In this document: one piece after another, positions 18,128-26,088 of the stretch
How the letters are laid out: each line of letters begins with the position of its first letter
How positions within the stretch are numbered: the first letter of the stretch is position 1
NCBI GenBank assembly: GCA_945871875.1
Contig: CAMBYC010000007.1
Coordinates: 1-42,397, forward strand
DNA length: 42,397 bases
Direction of reading: 5' to 3'
Source of the DNA: Sphingobacterium thalpophilum
Lineage (GTDB): Bacteria > Bacteroidota > Bacteroidia > Chitinophagales > Chitinophagaceae
Translations under genes and position numbers: made by a program
The notes under the pieces: model-generated
Told to the model about the DNA's origin: nothing
What the model saw: the letters and a program-made list of their open reading frames with translations, nothing else
Databases searched by the model: none

Positions 18128-18295
18128 ATGAATTTGATTTGTAAAACCCAAATAAAACAATTGTTTCATAAATCAGAAGCTGCAGAAGAATCATCCGTTT
18201 CGCGGTTGTATAAAGGCATACATTTCAGAGATGCGATAACCGAGGGGATTTGTTTGGGGAAAATGGTGCGAGAGATGGTAAATTATAAATTATAA
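18128..18295 (+). pseudogene. Vanadium haloperoxidase/PAP2 phosphatase remnant (C-terminus)
   Basis: A 55-codon frame carries EAAEESSVSRLYKGIHFRD followed by AITEGICLGKMV. This matches the C-terminal active-site block of vanadium-dependent haloperoxidase-like PAP2 proteins (EAAxSRxYxGIHxRxxxxxGxxLG), including the GIH histidine that contacts vanadate or phosphate. The earlier PSxxSGH block and the whole N-terminal body are absent: the susCD terminator ends only about 40 bp upstream. So this is a leftover 3' end. Its final codons (NYKL and stop) come from the heptamer array that begins at 18282. A real micro-protein is possible but unlikely. Confidence 0.6.
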
Positions 18296-18435
18296 GTTAT
18301 AAGTTATAAGTTATAAGTTATAAGTTATGAGTTATAAGTTATGAGTTATGAGTTATGAGTTATGAGTTATAAGTTATGAGTTATGAGTTATAAGTTATGA
18401 GTTATGAGTAATAAGTTATAAGTTTTGAGGTATAA
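18282..18435. repeat. 22-unit heptamer array (GTTATRA)
   Basis: About 22 in-register 7-bp units, attataa or gttataa/gttatga, with the last three degenerate (gtaataa, gttttga, ggtataa). As 7 is not a multiple of 3 and each unit holds TAA or TGA on the plus strand and TAA on the minus strand, the tract has stops in all six frames. The same heptamer family occurs at 6436, 9101, 9207, 23139 and 23229. Confidence 0.9.
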
Positions 18436-18450
18436 ATTTTTTTAATATTA

Positions 18451-18521
18451 TTTGTGTATTCGTGGCAAAATCATTCGTGCATTCGTGGCAAAATAAAAAT
18501 TATTCGTGCATTCGTAGCAAA
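18451..18521. repeat. Three copies of an attcgtgcattcgtggcaaa repeat
   Basis: Copies of about 20 bp at 18451-18470, 18473-18492 and 18502-18521 differ by one to three bases. They are non-coding and lie between the heptamer array and a terminator. Confidence 0.8.
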
Positions 18522-18527
18522 TAACAA

Positions 18528-18562
18528 AAACCCCCGCAACCTTTTTCAAGATTCGGGGGTTT
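18528..18562 (-). terminator. Terminator of the small hypothetical gene
   Basis: aaacccccg (18528-18536) pairs with cgggggttt (18554-18562). On the minus strand the hairpin ends in TTTTTG, 21 bp after the stop of the gene at 18584. Confidence 0.8.
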
Positions 18563-18583
18563 CACTTTTCTGCTTCCATGATT

Positions 18584-19075
18584 CTAGCCCTCTTTTACTG
18601 TGGTTACAGCAGCTTTTCTTCTGCCTCTGTTAGCGAATTGAACTTTCCATTTGTCAAAATACACTTTGTAACCTACTACATTTTGATAGCAAAATTCTTT
18701 TGCTGTTCTGTAAACGGCTGAGCAAGCTAGAACGATGTTGTAGCCAATAACCCTATTGGTGTCATTCAACTGAACGGCGATGCTTTCGAGTCTTTTTGCA
18801 AGTGGACTCAAAATTTCGTGAGCCTTTGCATTTTTAGCCCAAATTTCTGCATCTACGTGTGGTGGAACTAGCATTGGGTTGTTGGTAGCGTCTTGAAGCA
18901 CTTGAATAGCCCAACCTTCTGTTGCTTTGCCAAGTTTTCCATAATGACGGGCATCATTGGCTTTAAGTTGGAATGTCTTGTTTTTCAAAACCTCTTCAAT
19001 TGCGAGAATGGCATCATTCAATACCTTAATTTCTGCATCTGAAAATTCAACTTGGTGTACATTGTCAATTGCCAT
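18584..19075 (-). CDS. Uncharacterised Bacteroidota protein, about 163 aa
   Basis: I cannot assign a function. The product is mostly helical and has no signal peptide or membrane segment, so it is probably cytoplasmic. It opens MAIDNVHQVEFSDAEIKVLNDAI and has a middle part NNPMLVPPHVDAE, a helical LSPLAKRLESIAVQLNDTNRVIG and a basic tail NRGRRKAA. The overall pattern (MAI..., LxPxx...VPxxxD, L..L...L.DT....G) resembles a common small Bacteroidota family of unknown role. The frame is open 15 codons further upstream (ATG at 19120); I chose 19075 because the shorter product matches the usual MAI- start. It is transcribed alone with its own terminator and sits inside a repeat island. Confidence 0.7.
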   Translation of the reverse strand: MAIDNVHQVEFSDAEIKVLNDAILAIEEVLKNKTFQLKANDARHYGKLGKATEGWAIQVLQDATNNPMLVPPHVDAEIWAKNAKAHEILSPLAKRLESIAVQLNDTNRVIGYNIVLACSAVYRTAKEFCYQNVVGYKVYFDKWKVQFANRGRRKAAVTTVKEG

Positions 19076-19224
19076 AGAAAAAAATTTAAATGGTTTATTA
19101 ATACCTTGAAGATAAAACATCTCTTGTATATGCTTGACATTCAGATTCTTAAAAAGTTGTTAAAAAAATTTATCTAATTTTTTCAGTTTTAAGGATGTTG
19201 AGTATTTAGTTTAGAATGTGAAAT

Positions 19225-19800
19225 ATTTAAAAAATACAATTTAATTGTATGTTGGTAAATGTTCACATTTAAAAAGTACAATTTAATTGTATGTTGGATA
19301 AACTGAATGGAGTAAAATATGAACTGAGAAGTATGCTGGATGAACTGAGAAGTATAAAACATATAATTTAATTGCATGTTGGATGAACGGAGAATTATGC
19401 TGGATGAACTGAGAAGTAAAAAATATACAATTTAATTGCATGTTGTTAAGTGTGAACATTTAAGAAAGTACAATTTAATTGTAAGTTGGATAGACTGAGA
19501 AGTATAAAACATGAACTGAGAAGTATGCTGGATGAACTGAGAAGTATAAAATATACAATTTAATTGTATGGTGGATAAACTGAGAACTATGCTGGATGAA
19601 CTGAGAAGTATAAAAAATATAATTTAATTGCATGTTGGTAACTGTGAACATTTAAAAATGTACAATTTAATTGTATGTTGGATAAACTGAGAAGTTTAAA
19701 ACATGAACTGAGAATCATAAAACATACAATTTAATTGTATGTTGGTAAGTGTGAACATTTAAGAAAGTAAAATTTAATTGTATGTTGGATAATCTGAATG
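19225..19800. repeat. Satellite of palindrome module and ctggatgaactgagaag module
   Basis: About ten copies of a near-perfect palindrome, TACAATTTAATTGTA followed by TGTTGG (cores near 19237, 19279, 19363, 19428, 19471, 19556, 19620, 19663, 19727, 19770), alternate irregularly with copies of tgctggatgaactgagaag (about 19333, 19398, 19526, 19590) and gtgaacatttaa spacers. Spacing between cores varies from about 40 to 85 bp, so it is not a CRISPR. Long open frames through it are low-complexity translations of the repeats. It follows the 5' side of the gene at 18584. Confidence 0.85.
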
Positions 19801-19825
19801 ATTAGTTGGTAAAGGGTTGCAATGT

Positions 19826-19882
19826 AGGGGCAGCCCTCGTGGCTGCCCTGCTCGAAAACAATACTGCCCTGCTTGAAAACAA
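19826..19882. repeat. REP-like palindrome plus 18-bp tandem duplicate
   Basis: gggcagcc (19828-19835) pairs with ggctgccc (19841-19848) around ctcgt. The end of the palindrome is duplicated: tgccctgctcgaaaacaat at 19845 and tgccctgcttgaaaacaat at 19865. Confidence 0.75.
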
Positions 19883-19991
19883 TGCTGACACCTAGAATTA
19901 CAATTCTCTTAATGTTATTCAATCATTTAAACGTTAGGCAATTGAGGATTATCCTAAATTCCGCATTAGAAGTATTTGTTCAAATTTTTGT

Positions 19992-20046
19992 CTAAAGCCA
20001 ATCTATAATTTTAATATCCCCCAGCTAAAGCTGGGGGCAATTCAAT
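19992..20046. repeat. 55-bp REP-like element, forward copy
   Basis: ctaaagccaat, a 15-nt spacer, the hairpin cccccagctaaagctggggg (20018-20037), then caattcaat. An inverted copy with the same parts lies at 20324-20378. Confidence 0.75.
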
Positions 20047-20146
20047 AAGACACCCAAACTGTGTATAATTCATTAGCGACAATTCTTTGAATCAGGATGT
20101 AGGTCATTGTTAACTGTTAATGGTTAATTGAACATCAGGGTTTTGT

Positions 20147-20171
20147 AGGGGCGACCCTTGTGGTCGCCCTA
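20147..20171. repeat. REP-like palindrome (gggcgacc type)
   Basis: gggcgacc (20149-20156) pairs with ggtcgccc (20162-20169) around cttgt. It has the same architecture as the element at 19826 with different stem bases (the g-a/t-c pairs replace a-g/c-t), so stem pairing is kept while sequence changes. Confidence 0.75.
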
Positions 20172-20248
20172 GTACATTATGGATGCATGTAGCACGAACA
20201 ATCGCCATTTAACACAAACGGATTCTTTTTGTATTAGTATGCTGTTTT

Positions 20249-20276
20249 GTAGGGGCAGAAAATTTTCTGACCCTAC
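20249..20276. repeat. gtaggggcagaaaa palindrome, imperfect copy
   Basis: A 28-bp palindrome with a single mismatch (g/a), centred on aaaatttt. Further members are at 20615-20644 (perfect) and 23196-23222 (partial). Confidence 0.75.
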
Positions 20277-20323
20277 ATTGGATATCATCTAATTCTAAAA
20301 ATGCTGTTTCATTAACGGTTTTA

Positions 20324-20378
20324 TTGAATAGCCCCCAGCTTCAGCTGGGGGTAAATGTCATTATTCAATTGGCTTTAG
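20324..20378. repeat. 55-bp REP-like element, inverted copy
   Basis: Read on the minus strand: ctaaagccaat, a 16-nt spacer, the hairpin cccccagctgaagctggggg (20332-20351), then ctattcaa. It is the opposite-orientation partner of 19992-20046 about 280 bp away, as in BIME-type pairs. The stretch 20379-20594 holds three more degenerate members of the 19.2-kb satellite, including tagaatttaattcta (20513-20527), in which both arms changed together. Confidence 0.75.
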
Positions 20379-20594
20379 CCATAAATTTTCAAAATGTTTT
20401 AGATAGGATCAATTTAAAAAATACCGATAAAAAAATAATTTTATATTGGTAAGTGTGAATGGAATGAAAATGGTATTTAAATGTATGTTATTAAGTCTGC
20501 GCACTTAAAAAGTAGAATTTAATTCTATGTTGGTAACTGTTAACAATTTAGAAAGTAAAATTTAATTGTGTTTTATATAAGCTGAAAGTTTTTA

Positions 20595-20610
20595 ATAAAA
20601 ACGTTTATAT
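20595..20610. promoter_or_regulatory. LacI-type operator candidate before the GH141-like gene
   Basis: ATAAAAACGTTTATAT is a near-perfect 16-bp palindrome (one mismatched pair) with the central CG typical of LacI/GalR-family operators. It lies about 115 bp before the start codon at 20727. A candidate -7 box TATCTTTT is at 20702-20709, without a well-placed TTG. Confidence 0.35.
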
Positions 20611-20614
20611 GTGG

Positions 20615-20644
20615 TGCAGGGGCAGAAAATTTTCTGCCCCTGCA
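20615..20644. repeat. Perfect 30-bp palindrome
   Basis: The two 15-bp arms (tgcaggggcagaaaa and its complement) meet without a loop. It belongs to the same family as 20249-20276 and 23196-23222. It lies 82 bp upstream of the GH141-like gene. Confidence 0.85.
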
Positions 20645-20726
20645 TTCGGAGAAATTAGTTTATGTATCTTGAATATTCATTCCCTAAAACATAAAAATAT
20701 TTATCTTTTAAACCTATTAATACAAA

Positions 20727-23159
20727 ATGAAAAATACCTCAATTGTTTTCTTAATTTTCTTCAACATTTCACTAGTACATGGGCAGATATATGTATCTAC
20801 TTTGGGTAGTGATAAGAATATTGGAACAAAAGAAAAACCAGTTGCTAGTTTTGAAAGGGCACAACAATTGGCTAGAGAATATGATGGTACTAGTGCTTTG
20901 AAAATAATATTTCGCCCCGGGAATTATTATTTGACTGAGACAATAAAATTTACGCCGGAAGACAATATTAAAAATGGTGTTACTTATCAAGCAGAAAAAG
21001 AAGGAACTGTTACAATCAGCGGTGGAAAAAAACTCAATTTGGTTTGGAAGGCATACCGAGAAAATATTTTTGTAGCAGATGTGAATGAGAACATTGTGAT
21101 TGACCAGTTGTTTGTAAATGGTATTCGACAACGCATGGCTAGATATCCAAATGCTATTGATGGCAAGTCAGTTTATGATACCTGGGATCTCAGTCACAAT
21201 GCTTCCGCAGATTCTCTTAATGATGCACTTCTGCATTCAAGGGTGAATGGTTGGCGTAACCCTACGGGAGGATATGTGCATACAATGCACAACTATTTGT
21301 GGGGAGACATGCATTGGTTGATTAAAGGTAAAATAGAAGATTCTTTAATATTGTTGGGCGGATGGCAAAACAATCGTCCTTCAAAGATGCACCCATTGTA
21401 TAGGATGGTTGAAAATATATTTGAGGAATTGGATAACCCCGGTGAATGGTTTTATAATGATAGGGAGCGTAAACTATACTATTATCCTTCTCTAAATGTT
21501 GATTTGAAAAAAGCCACAATTGAGGTTGTGAAATTAAAACACCTCATCGAATTTAATGGCTCTATTGCTCATGCTGTAAAAAATATTGAGCTAAAGGGTT
21601 TTGTATTTAAACATGCAGCAAGAACTTTTATGGAAAACAAAGAGCCTCTGCAGCGTTCCGATTGGACGGTTTACAGGGGAGCTGCAATTTTATTTAACGG
21701 GGCGGAACAATGTTCTGTTACGAATTGTGAATTTGATCGTGTAGGTGGAAATACAATATTTATAAACAATTACAATCGACAAATATCAATAAAGGGTTGC
21801 TATATTCATCACAGTGGGGCAAGTGGCATTTTATTTGTTGGTGATTCCAATGCCGTTCGAAGTCCTTTATTTGGCTATGTGAAAAGGGATTATCAAATAA
21901 TGGATACCGTGAAAGGGCCAAGGAACAACAATTATCCTTCCGATTGTCTTGTTGAGGATTGTTTGATTACTTTAACAGGGAGAGATGAAAAACAAACCGC
22001 GGGCGTCCATATTTCTGTTGCTGCCAATATTCGAATTAACCATTGCTCTATTTACGATATGCCAAGGGCTGGCATCAATATAAATGAAGGCAGTTTCGGT
22101 GGACATATTATTGAAAATTCTGACATTTTTAATACCGTTCTCGAAACTGGAGATCATGGAAGTTTTAATTCTTGGGGTAGAGATCGTTATTGGACAATTG
22201 AGGGTAAAGACGTAGCACAGGCCATTCAATCAAATCCGAATATGTATTTATTGGATATGATTTCCACTAACATCATTAGACACAATAGATGGCGTTGTGA
22301 CTATGGTTGGGATATTGACTTAGACGATGGGTCCTCTCACTATAGAATCTATGACAACCTTCTATTGAGCCGTGGATTAAAGCTTCGTGAAGGTTATGAT
22401 AGAATCGTTACAAACAACATTATTGTAAACAATAGTCTTCATCCACATGTGTGGTTTCCCAACAGTGGGGATGTATTCAAACACAATATTGTTTTTGCAG
22501 CTTATAAGCCTGCCATTATGAATAAAGTGATTCCTGCAAATGGAAAATGGGGTGCATCAATTGATTCAAATTTGTTTGTTTGTGATACCATCCAACGTTT
22601 GAAATTTTTAAAAAATGGATGTGATTCTAATTCATTAAACGGTGATCCATTATTTGTAAATGGAGCTTTGGGAGATTATCAAGTTAAAGAAGGATCTCCA
22701 GCATTAAAACTTGGTTTCAAGAATTTTTCAACCAACAATTTTGGGGTATTAAAAACAAGCTTAAAAGCGATTGTCAAAAAGCCTTCGTTGCCTGAAGTAA
22801 TCATCAGTTTAAGTATTCAAAAGCAATCAACTAAAAAAGGGGCTTCTTGGATGCATGCAATTGTTAAAGAACCCCAGGGAGATGAATTTTCTGCTTATGG
22901 CGTAGGATTTAATGAAGGCGGTATAGCCTTGGCGGAAATACCCGAACAAAGTCACTTGTTAAAGGCAGGATTTAAAACTGGTGATATTATTCAGGGTATA
23001 AATGGGATAAAAATCAAAACATTAAATGATTTCAAAACGCTTTTGAGTAAAATTGCAAAACCATCAGGTTCATTTGAATTTGAAATAGTTCGAAACCAAA
23101 AGAAAATGAAAATAATGTATAAAGGCCACATAGAATCAATTATGAATTATAAATTATGA
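20727..23159 (+). CDS. GH141-like right-handed beta-helix protein with C-terminal PDZ domain
   Basis: A predicted secreted glycoside hydrolase of 810 residues. The signal peptide ends ...ISLVHGQ near residue 20. The opening IYVSTLGSDKNIGTKEKPVASFERAQ, then RPGNYYLTETIKFTPED and QLFVNGIRQRMARYPNA, is the pattern of the GH141 family (alpha-L-fucosidase/xylanase activities known). A parallel beta-helix follows to about residue 680, rich in short Asn/Ile rungs (NNIIVNNSLHP). Residues about 720-800 form a PDZ domain (GGIALAEIPEQSHLLKAGFKTGDIIQGINGIKIKT is split over this stretch). A PDZ domain on a secreted beta-helix is unusual and may position the enzyme in a complex. The last codons NYKL and stop lie in a heptamer repeat. 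It faces the GH95 gene convergently. GH141 assignment is moderate; beta-helix and PDZ are firm. Confidence 0.78.
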   Translation: MKNTSIVFLIFFNISLVHGQIYVSTLGSDKNIGTKEKPVASFERAQQLAREYDGTSALKIIFRPGNYYLTETIKFTPEDNIKNGVTYQAEKEGTVTISGGKKLNLVWKAYRENIFVADVNENIVIDQLFVNGIRQRMARYPNAIDGKSVYDTWDLSHNASADSLNDALLHSRVNGWRNPTGGYVHTMHNYLWGDMHWLIKGKIEDSLILLGGWQNNRPSKMHPLYRMVENIFEELDNPGEWFYNDRERKLYYYPSLNVDLKKATIEVVKLKHLIEFNGSIAHAVKNIELKGFVFKHAARTFMENKEPLQRSDWTVYRGAAILFNGAEQCSVTNCEFDRVGGNTIFINNYNRQISIKGCYIHHSGASGILFVGDSNAVRSPLFGYVKRDYQIMDTVKGPRNNNYPSDCLVEDCLITLTGRDEKQTAGVHISVAANIRINHCSIYDMPRAGININEGSFGGHIIENSDIFNTVLETGDHGSFNSWGRDRYWTIEGKDVAQAIQSNPNMYLLDMISTNIIRHNRWRCDYGWDIDLDDGSSHYRIYDNLLLSRGLKLREGYDRIVTNNIIVNNSLHPHVWFPNSGDVFKHNIVFAAYKPAIMNKVIPANGKWGASIDSNLFVCDTIQRLKFLKNGCDSNSLNGDPLFVNGALGDYQVKEGSPALKLGFKNFSTNNFGVLKTSLKAIVKKPSLPEVIISLSIQKQSTKKGASWMHAIVKEPQGDEFSAYGVGFNEGGIALAEIPEQSHLLKAGFKTGDIIQGINGIKIKTLNDFKTLLSKIAKPSGSFEFEIVRNQKKMKIMYKGHIESIMNYKL

Positions 23160-23166
23160 ATTATAG
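23139..23166. repeat. Heptamer array at the GH141-like stop codon
   Basis: Four in-register units (attatga, attataa, attatga, attatag) contain the stop codon at 23157-23159 and encode the final residues MNYKL. Confidence 0.8.
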
Positions 23167-23195
23167 CACCTAAATCACAATTACAAATTCATAAA

Positions 23196-23222
23196 AATAG
23201 GGCAGAAAATTTTCTGCACCTA
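23196..23222. repeat. Partial gggcagaaaa palindrome
   Basis: gcagaaaa/ttttctgc (23202-23217) is the core of the palindrome family also seen at 20249 and 20615. It sits between the convergent GH141-like and GH95 genes and may help stop transcription. Confidence 0.65.
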
Positions 23223-23228
23223 CAAACG

Positions 23229-23277
23229 CATAACTCATAACTCCTAACCCCTAATTCACAATTCCAAATTCATATAT
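23229..23277. repeat. Degenerate heptamer array at the GH95 stop codon
   Basis: Seven units in perfect 7-bp register (cataact, cataact, cctaacc, cctaatt, cacaatt, ccaaatt, catatat) include the GH95 stop codon (23251-23253) and encode its last residues EFGIVN. Confidence 0.65.
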
Positions 23278-25953
23278 CATTGTGCCTTGACTTTCCCTTC
23301 CACCTTTATCTATTTCCGTTACCTTTATCGTATATCGAACACCCGACGATAATTTAGGTTGCTTGAATATAAAACGATTGTCTCTTAAATTGCTTGCAAC
23401 TTTTTCATATACCGGCGATTGGTCAAATGCCACATAAACATTATAACCAAATACATCTGGATTTTTATCCCAAATTAATGTAATTGCATTTGGATTTCTT
23501 TTTACGATTTGTAATCCCATAGGTGTGGCAATATTTGAATGTTCTGGTATCGAAACAATATGATAAACGGCTCCTTTTGTTGTGCTAAACCGAATTAAAT
23601 CGTCGGATTCTTTTGTATAGTTTACTTTTTTACCTGCGGTGGAAGTGATTTTCGCTTTGCCGATATTGGGATAAAAAATGCCGCATTTTTCTCCAGCTTT
23701 TGAACGTATTTCAATCGCTATTGCTTGTCCTTTTTTCCATTTGGCTGATACTTCAAAGTTTCCTCTGGCTACCAATCCACTAAAACTGCCCGATTCCCAA
23801 GCTCTTGGTAATGCGGCTAATGGGGCAATATAGCCTTCGTGACTTTGCAACATCATCTCCGCAACGCCAGCTGTTCCGCCAAAGTTTCCGTCTATCTGAA
23901 ATGGTGGATGCGAATCCCACAAATTATCAAAAGTACCTTTTTGCAACAATGTTTTATACAATATATATGCTCTTTCACCATCTTTGATTCTTGCCCACGC
24001 ATTCATACGGTGTGCCATCGACCACCCTTTAGAGAAATCCCCTCGCTCTGTTAAAGATACCCTTGCCGCATCTAACCAAGCCGGTGTATTTGAATTGATC
24101 ACCGTTCCAGGATACAATCCTACCAACTGCGAAATATGTCTATGCTGGTATTCGCCAATATCCCCGTATTTTTTCTCTTCCCTATATTCTTTAATTTGTC
24201 CTGATAATCCTATTTGTACTGGATCTAATTTATCCAATTGATGATGCAGTGTATCAATAAAAGCAGATTTATATCCCAATAAATTTGCTGCTGCCAATAC
24301 ATCTTTATGGTTTTCATAAATCATCTGCTGGTCAAATGCACAACCAATGGTTTCATAATTCTTTCCATCTACTTTTTGCTCAGGAGATGATGAAGGATTA
24401 GCCAAATAGAATCCACCAGCAGTAGGTTTTACTACTTTTGATAAGAATTTTCCCATACTTGCAATGGTTGGATAAGCCACATTTTTTAAGATGTTCTTAT
24501 CTCTTGTAAAATCATAATAATCCCAAAACAATTTGGCAGTAAAACCACCGGTACCCGGACCAGAATGTCCCCCAGGACTATGAATAGAATAAGGCGAAGC
24601 ACCCGTTCCGATAGACCAGCCATTTTCTCCATCAACAGCAGATAGGGCAGAAGGGTTGTTGGTTTTGACGTAAGTGGTTGCATTTTTACTCGCCAATTCT
24701 CTAAATGCTTTGTTGTAATCGGCATAAGATTCAAACATTTCGGCAAGGTTGGTATTAAAAGCTGGCCAATAATTCATTTGTACATTGATGTTGTGCCAAT
24801 AACCTGATGTCCATGGAGATATTTCATATTGGCTCCAAATACCTTGCAAGTTGGCAGGTAGAGTTCCTTTGCGGGAAGAACAAATCAACAAATACCTACC
24901 ATATTGAAAATAGAGTTCTTCAAGATATGGATTGAGTTTGTCTCTTTTATACTCTGCCAATAGCGAATCCGTTGGAATATTGGGTTCGATACCACCAAAA
25001 TCTACCGAAGCACGAGAGAAATATTTTTGATAATCTTTACTATGGTTGATCCAGAGTTGGGTATAAGATTTATTAGAAGCCTCGTTGATAATATTGGTTA
25101 TTTTTTCATGAGGATGAGATAATCCTGCAAGTTTCTTTGAAGGATTAGGTTCATTAAACACACGAGGGAGCATTTGATAATTGGTGCCGAAAGCTGCAAT
25201 GATGATTACACTATCCGCATTTTCGATGTTTATTTTGCCATTGATTCCGGTCCCATCATTTGTGGCTAGTATCTTGCCGCCAAATGGTAAAACCTTTATT
25301 TGACCTTCATAATCAATGTTATAGAAATTCATATGGCCAGATAAAGTGAGCAAATTGTTTTCAGCAATTACCTTTCCGCTTCTGCCGTCATTGTCGCCGG
25401 GAGTTGCACCAAAGGGTTTACAATAGGGGATGGTTGGTCGTAAGGTGAAACTAAGCGAGCCTTTTTTGTTGGATTTTAATTTGATGACCAACACTTTATC
25501 CGGATAGCTGGCAAAATATTCGCGTGAATAATGCACATCATTGTAATCGTATTGAACAAAAGAGGCACCTTTAGAGATATCGAGACTTCTGGTGTAGTTG
25601 GTCGGGTTAGGGTGATTAAAATCGATAAAGATTTCAGCAAAACTTGTTAAGCTGCCAATCGCCCACATGCCTTTGTTGCTCAAACTATTTTCGGTGATTT
25701 GGATTCTTTCGGTATCGGTTCTACCAAAGAGGCTAGCTCCGAAGTAACCGTTGCCAATAGGTAAAGACCAATTTTCCCAATCTTCATCAAAAGGTTTTCC
25801 ACCAGCTTTGATGATGGAATAATCGCTGCCTCTGTTTGGAGCGGGTTTGTTGTAGAAAAGGCGATAAGTTTTTTTATTAGTATTTTGAGCAAACAAAGGT
25901 GATGCAACACCTAGCAGCATTGAAAGTGTGATTAATGCAAACAATTGTTTCAT
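23251..25953 (-). CDS. GH95-family hydrolase (alpha-L-fucosidase/galactosidase type) with C-terminal Fn3-like domain
   Basis: A secreted glycoside hydrolase of 900 residues, clan (alpha/alpha)6. The ATG at 25953 is preferred over an in-frame ATG 14 codons upstream, because it opens directly on a signal peptide (MKQLFALITLSMLLGV... to FAQ). Family landmarks: LPIGNGYFGASLFG near the N-terminus; LPANLQGIW; HNINVQMNYW (about residue 390, the Asn pair of GH95); SSSPEQ (about 523, the Glu); HPPFQIDGNFGG (about 686, the Asp). These match the catalytic set known for Bifidobacterium AfcA. A fibronectin-III-like domain (about 820-900) follows. GH95 enzymes invert alpha-1,2-L-fucosyl or alpha-L-galactosyl linkages. 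Transcribed divergently from the GH27 operon over a 460-bp gap. A second GH95 lies at 29678. Confidence 0.9.
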   Translation of the reverse strand: MKQLFALITLSMLLGVASPLFAQNTNKKTYRLFYNKPAPNRGSDYSIIKAGGKPFDEDWENWSLPIGNGYFGASLFGRTDTERIQITENSLSNKGMWAIGSLTSFAEIFIDFNHPNPTNYTRSLDISKGASFVQYDYNDVHYSREYFASYPDKVLVIKLKSNKKGSLSFTLRPTIPYCKPFGATPGDNDGRSGKVIAENNLLTLSGHMNFYNIDYEGQIKVLPFGGKILATNDGTGINGKINIENADSVIIIAAFGTNYQMLPRVFNEPNPSKKLAGLSHPHEKITNIINEASNKSYTQLWINHSKDYQKYFSRASVDFGGIEPNIPTDSLLAEYKRDKLNPYLEELYFQYGRYLLICSSRKGTLPANLQGIWSQYEISPWTSGYWHNINVQMNYWPAFNTNLAEMFESYADYNKAFRELASKNATTYVKTNNPSALSAVDGENGWSIGTGASPYSIHSPGGHSGPGTGGFTAKLFWDYYDFTRDKNILKNVAYPTIASMGKFLSKVVKPTAGGFYLANPSSSPEQKVDGKNYETIGCAFDQQMIYENHKDVLAAANLLGYKSAFIDTLHHQLDKLDPVQIGLSGQIKEYREEKKYGDIGEYQHRHISQLVGLYPGTVINSNTPAWLDAARVSLTERGDFSKGWSMAHRMNAWARIKDGERAYILYKTLLQKGTFDNLWDSHPPFQIDGNFGGTAGVAEMMLQSHEGYIAPLAALPRAWESGSFSGLVARGNFEVSAKWKKGQAIAIEIRSKAGEKCGIFYPNIGKAKITSTAGKKVNYTKESDDLIRFSTTKGAVYHIVSIPEHSNIATPMGLQIVKRNPNAITLIWDKNPDVFGYNVYVAFDQSPVYEKVASNLRDNRFIFKQPKLSSGVRYTIKVTEIDKGGRESQGTMIYEFGIVN

Positions 25954-26088
25954 GAAAAAAGATGAATTTATTTTTTTGTGGCTTAAGCTATGCAAATAAA
26001 GGAAAAACTATGATTTGAATTGTTCCTGATTATAATAATTGCAAATTTTAATTGCATTTTTCTTTTATTTAAACCCATATTTCAATAT

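Noticed and set aside
18128-18583. Insertion sequence in the second repeat island
   Set aside because: No transposase or terminal inverted repeats with a target duplication; only short repeats and a gene fragment are present.
19189-19377. 62-codon minus-strand frame rich in QFIQHTIKLYFLN
   Set aside because: It is a direct translation of the palindrome and ctggatgaactgag repeats, with no start signal or domain. The same applies to the frame at 19731-19922.
19225-19800. CRISPR array
   Set aside because: Repeat cores are spaced irregularly, spacers are themselves repeats, and no cas gene is present.
20609-20809. 66-codon plus-strand frame starting before the GH141-like gene
   Set aside because: It starts next to the 30-bp palindrome and overlaps the signal peptide of the GH141-like gene in another frame.
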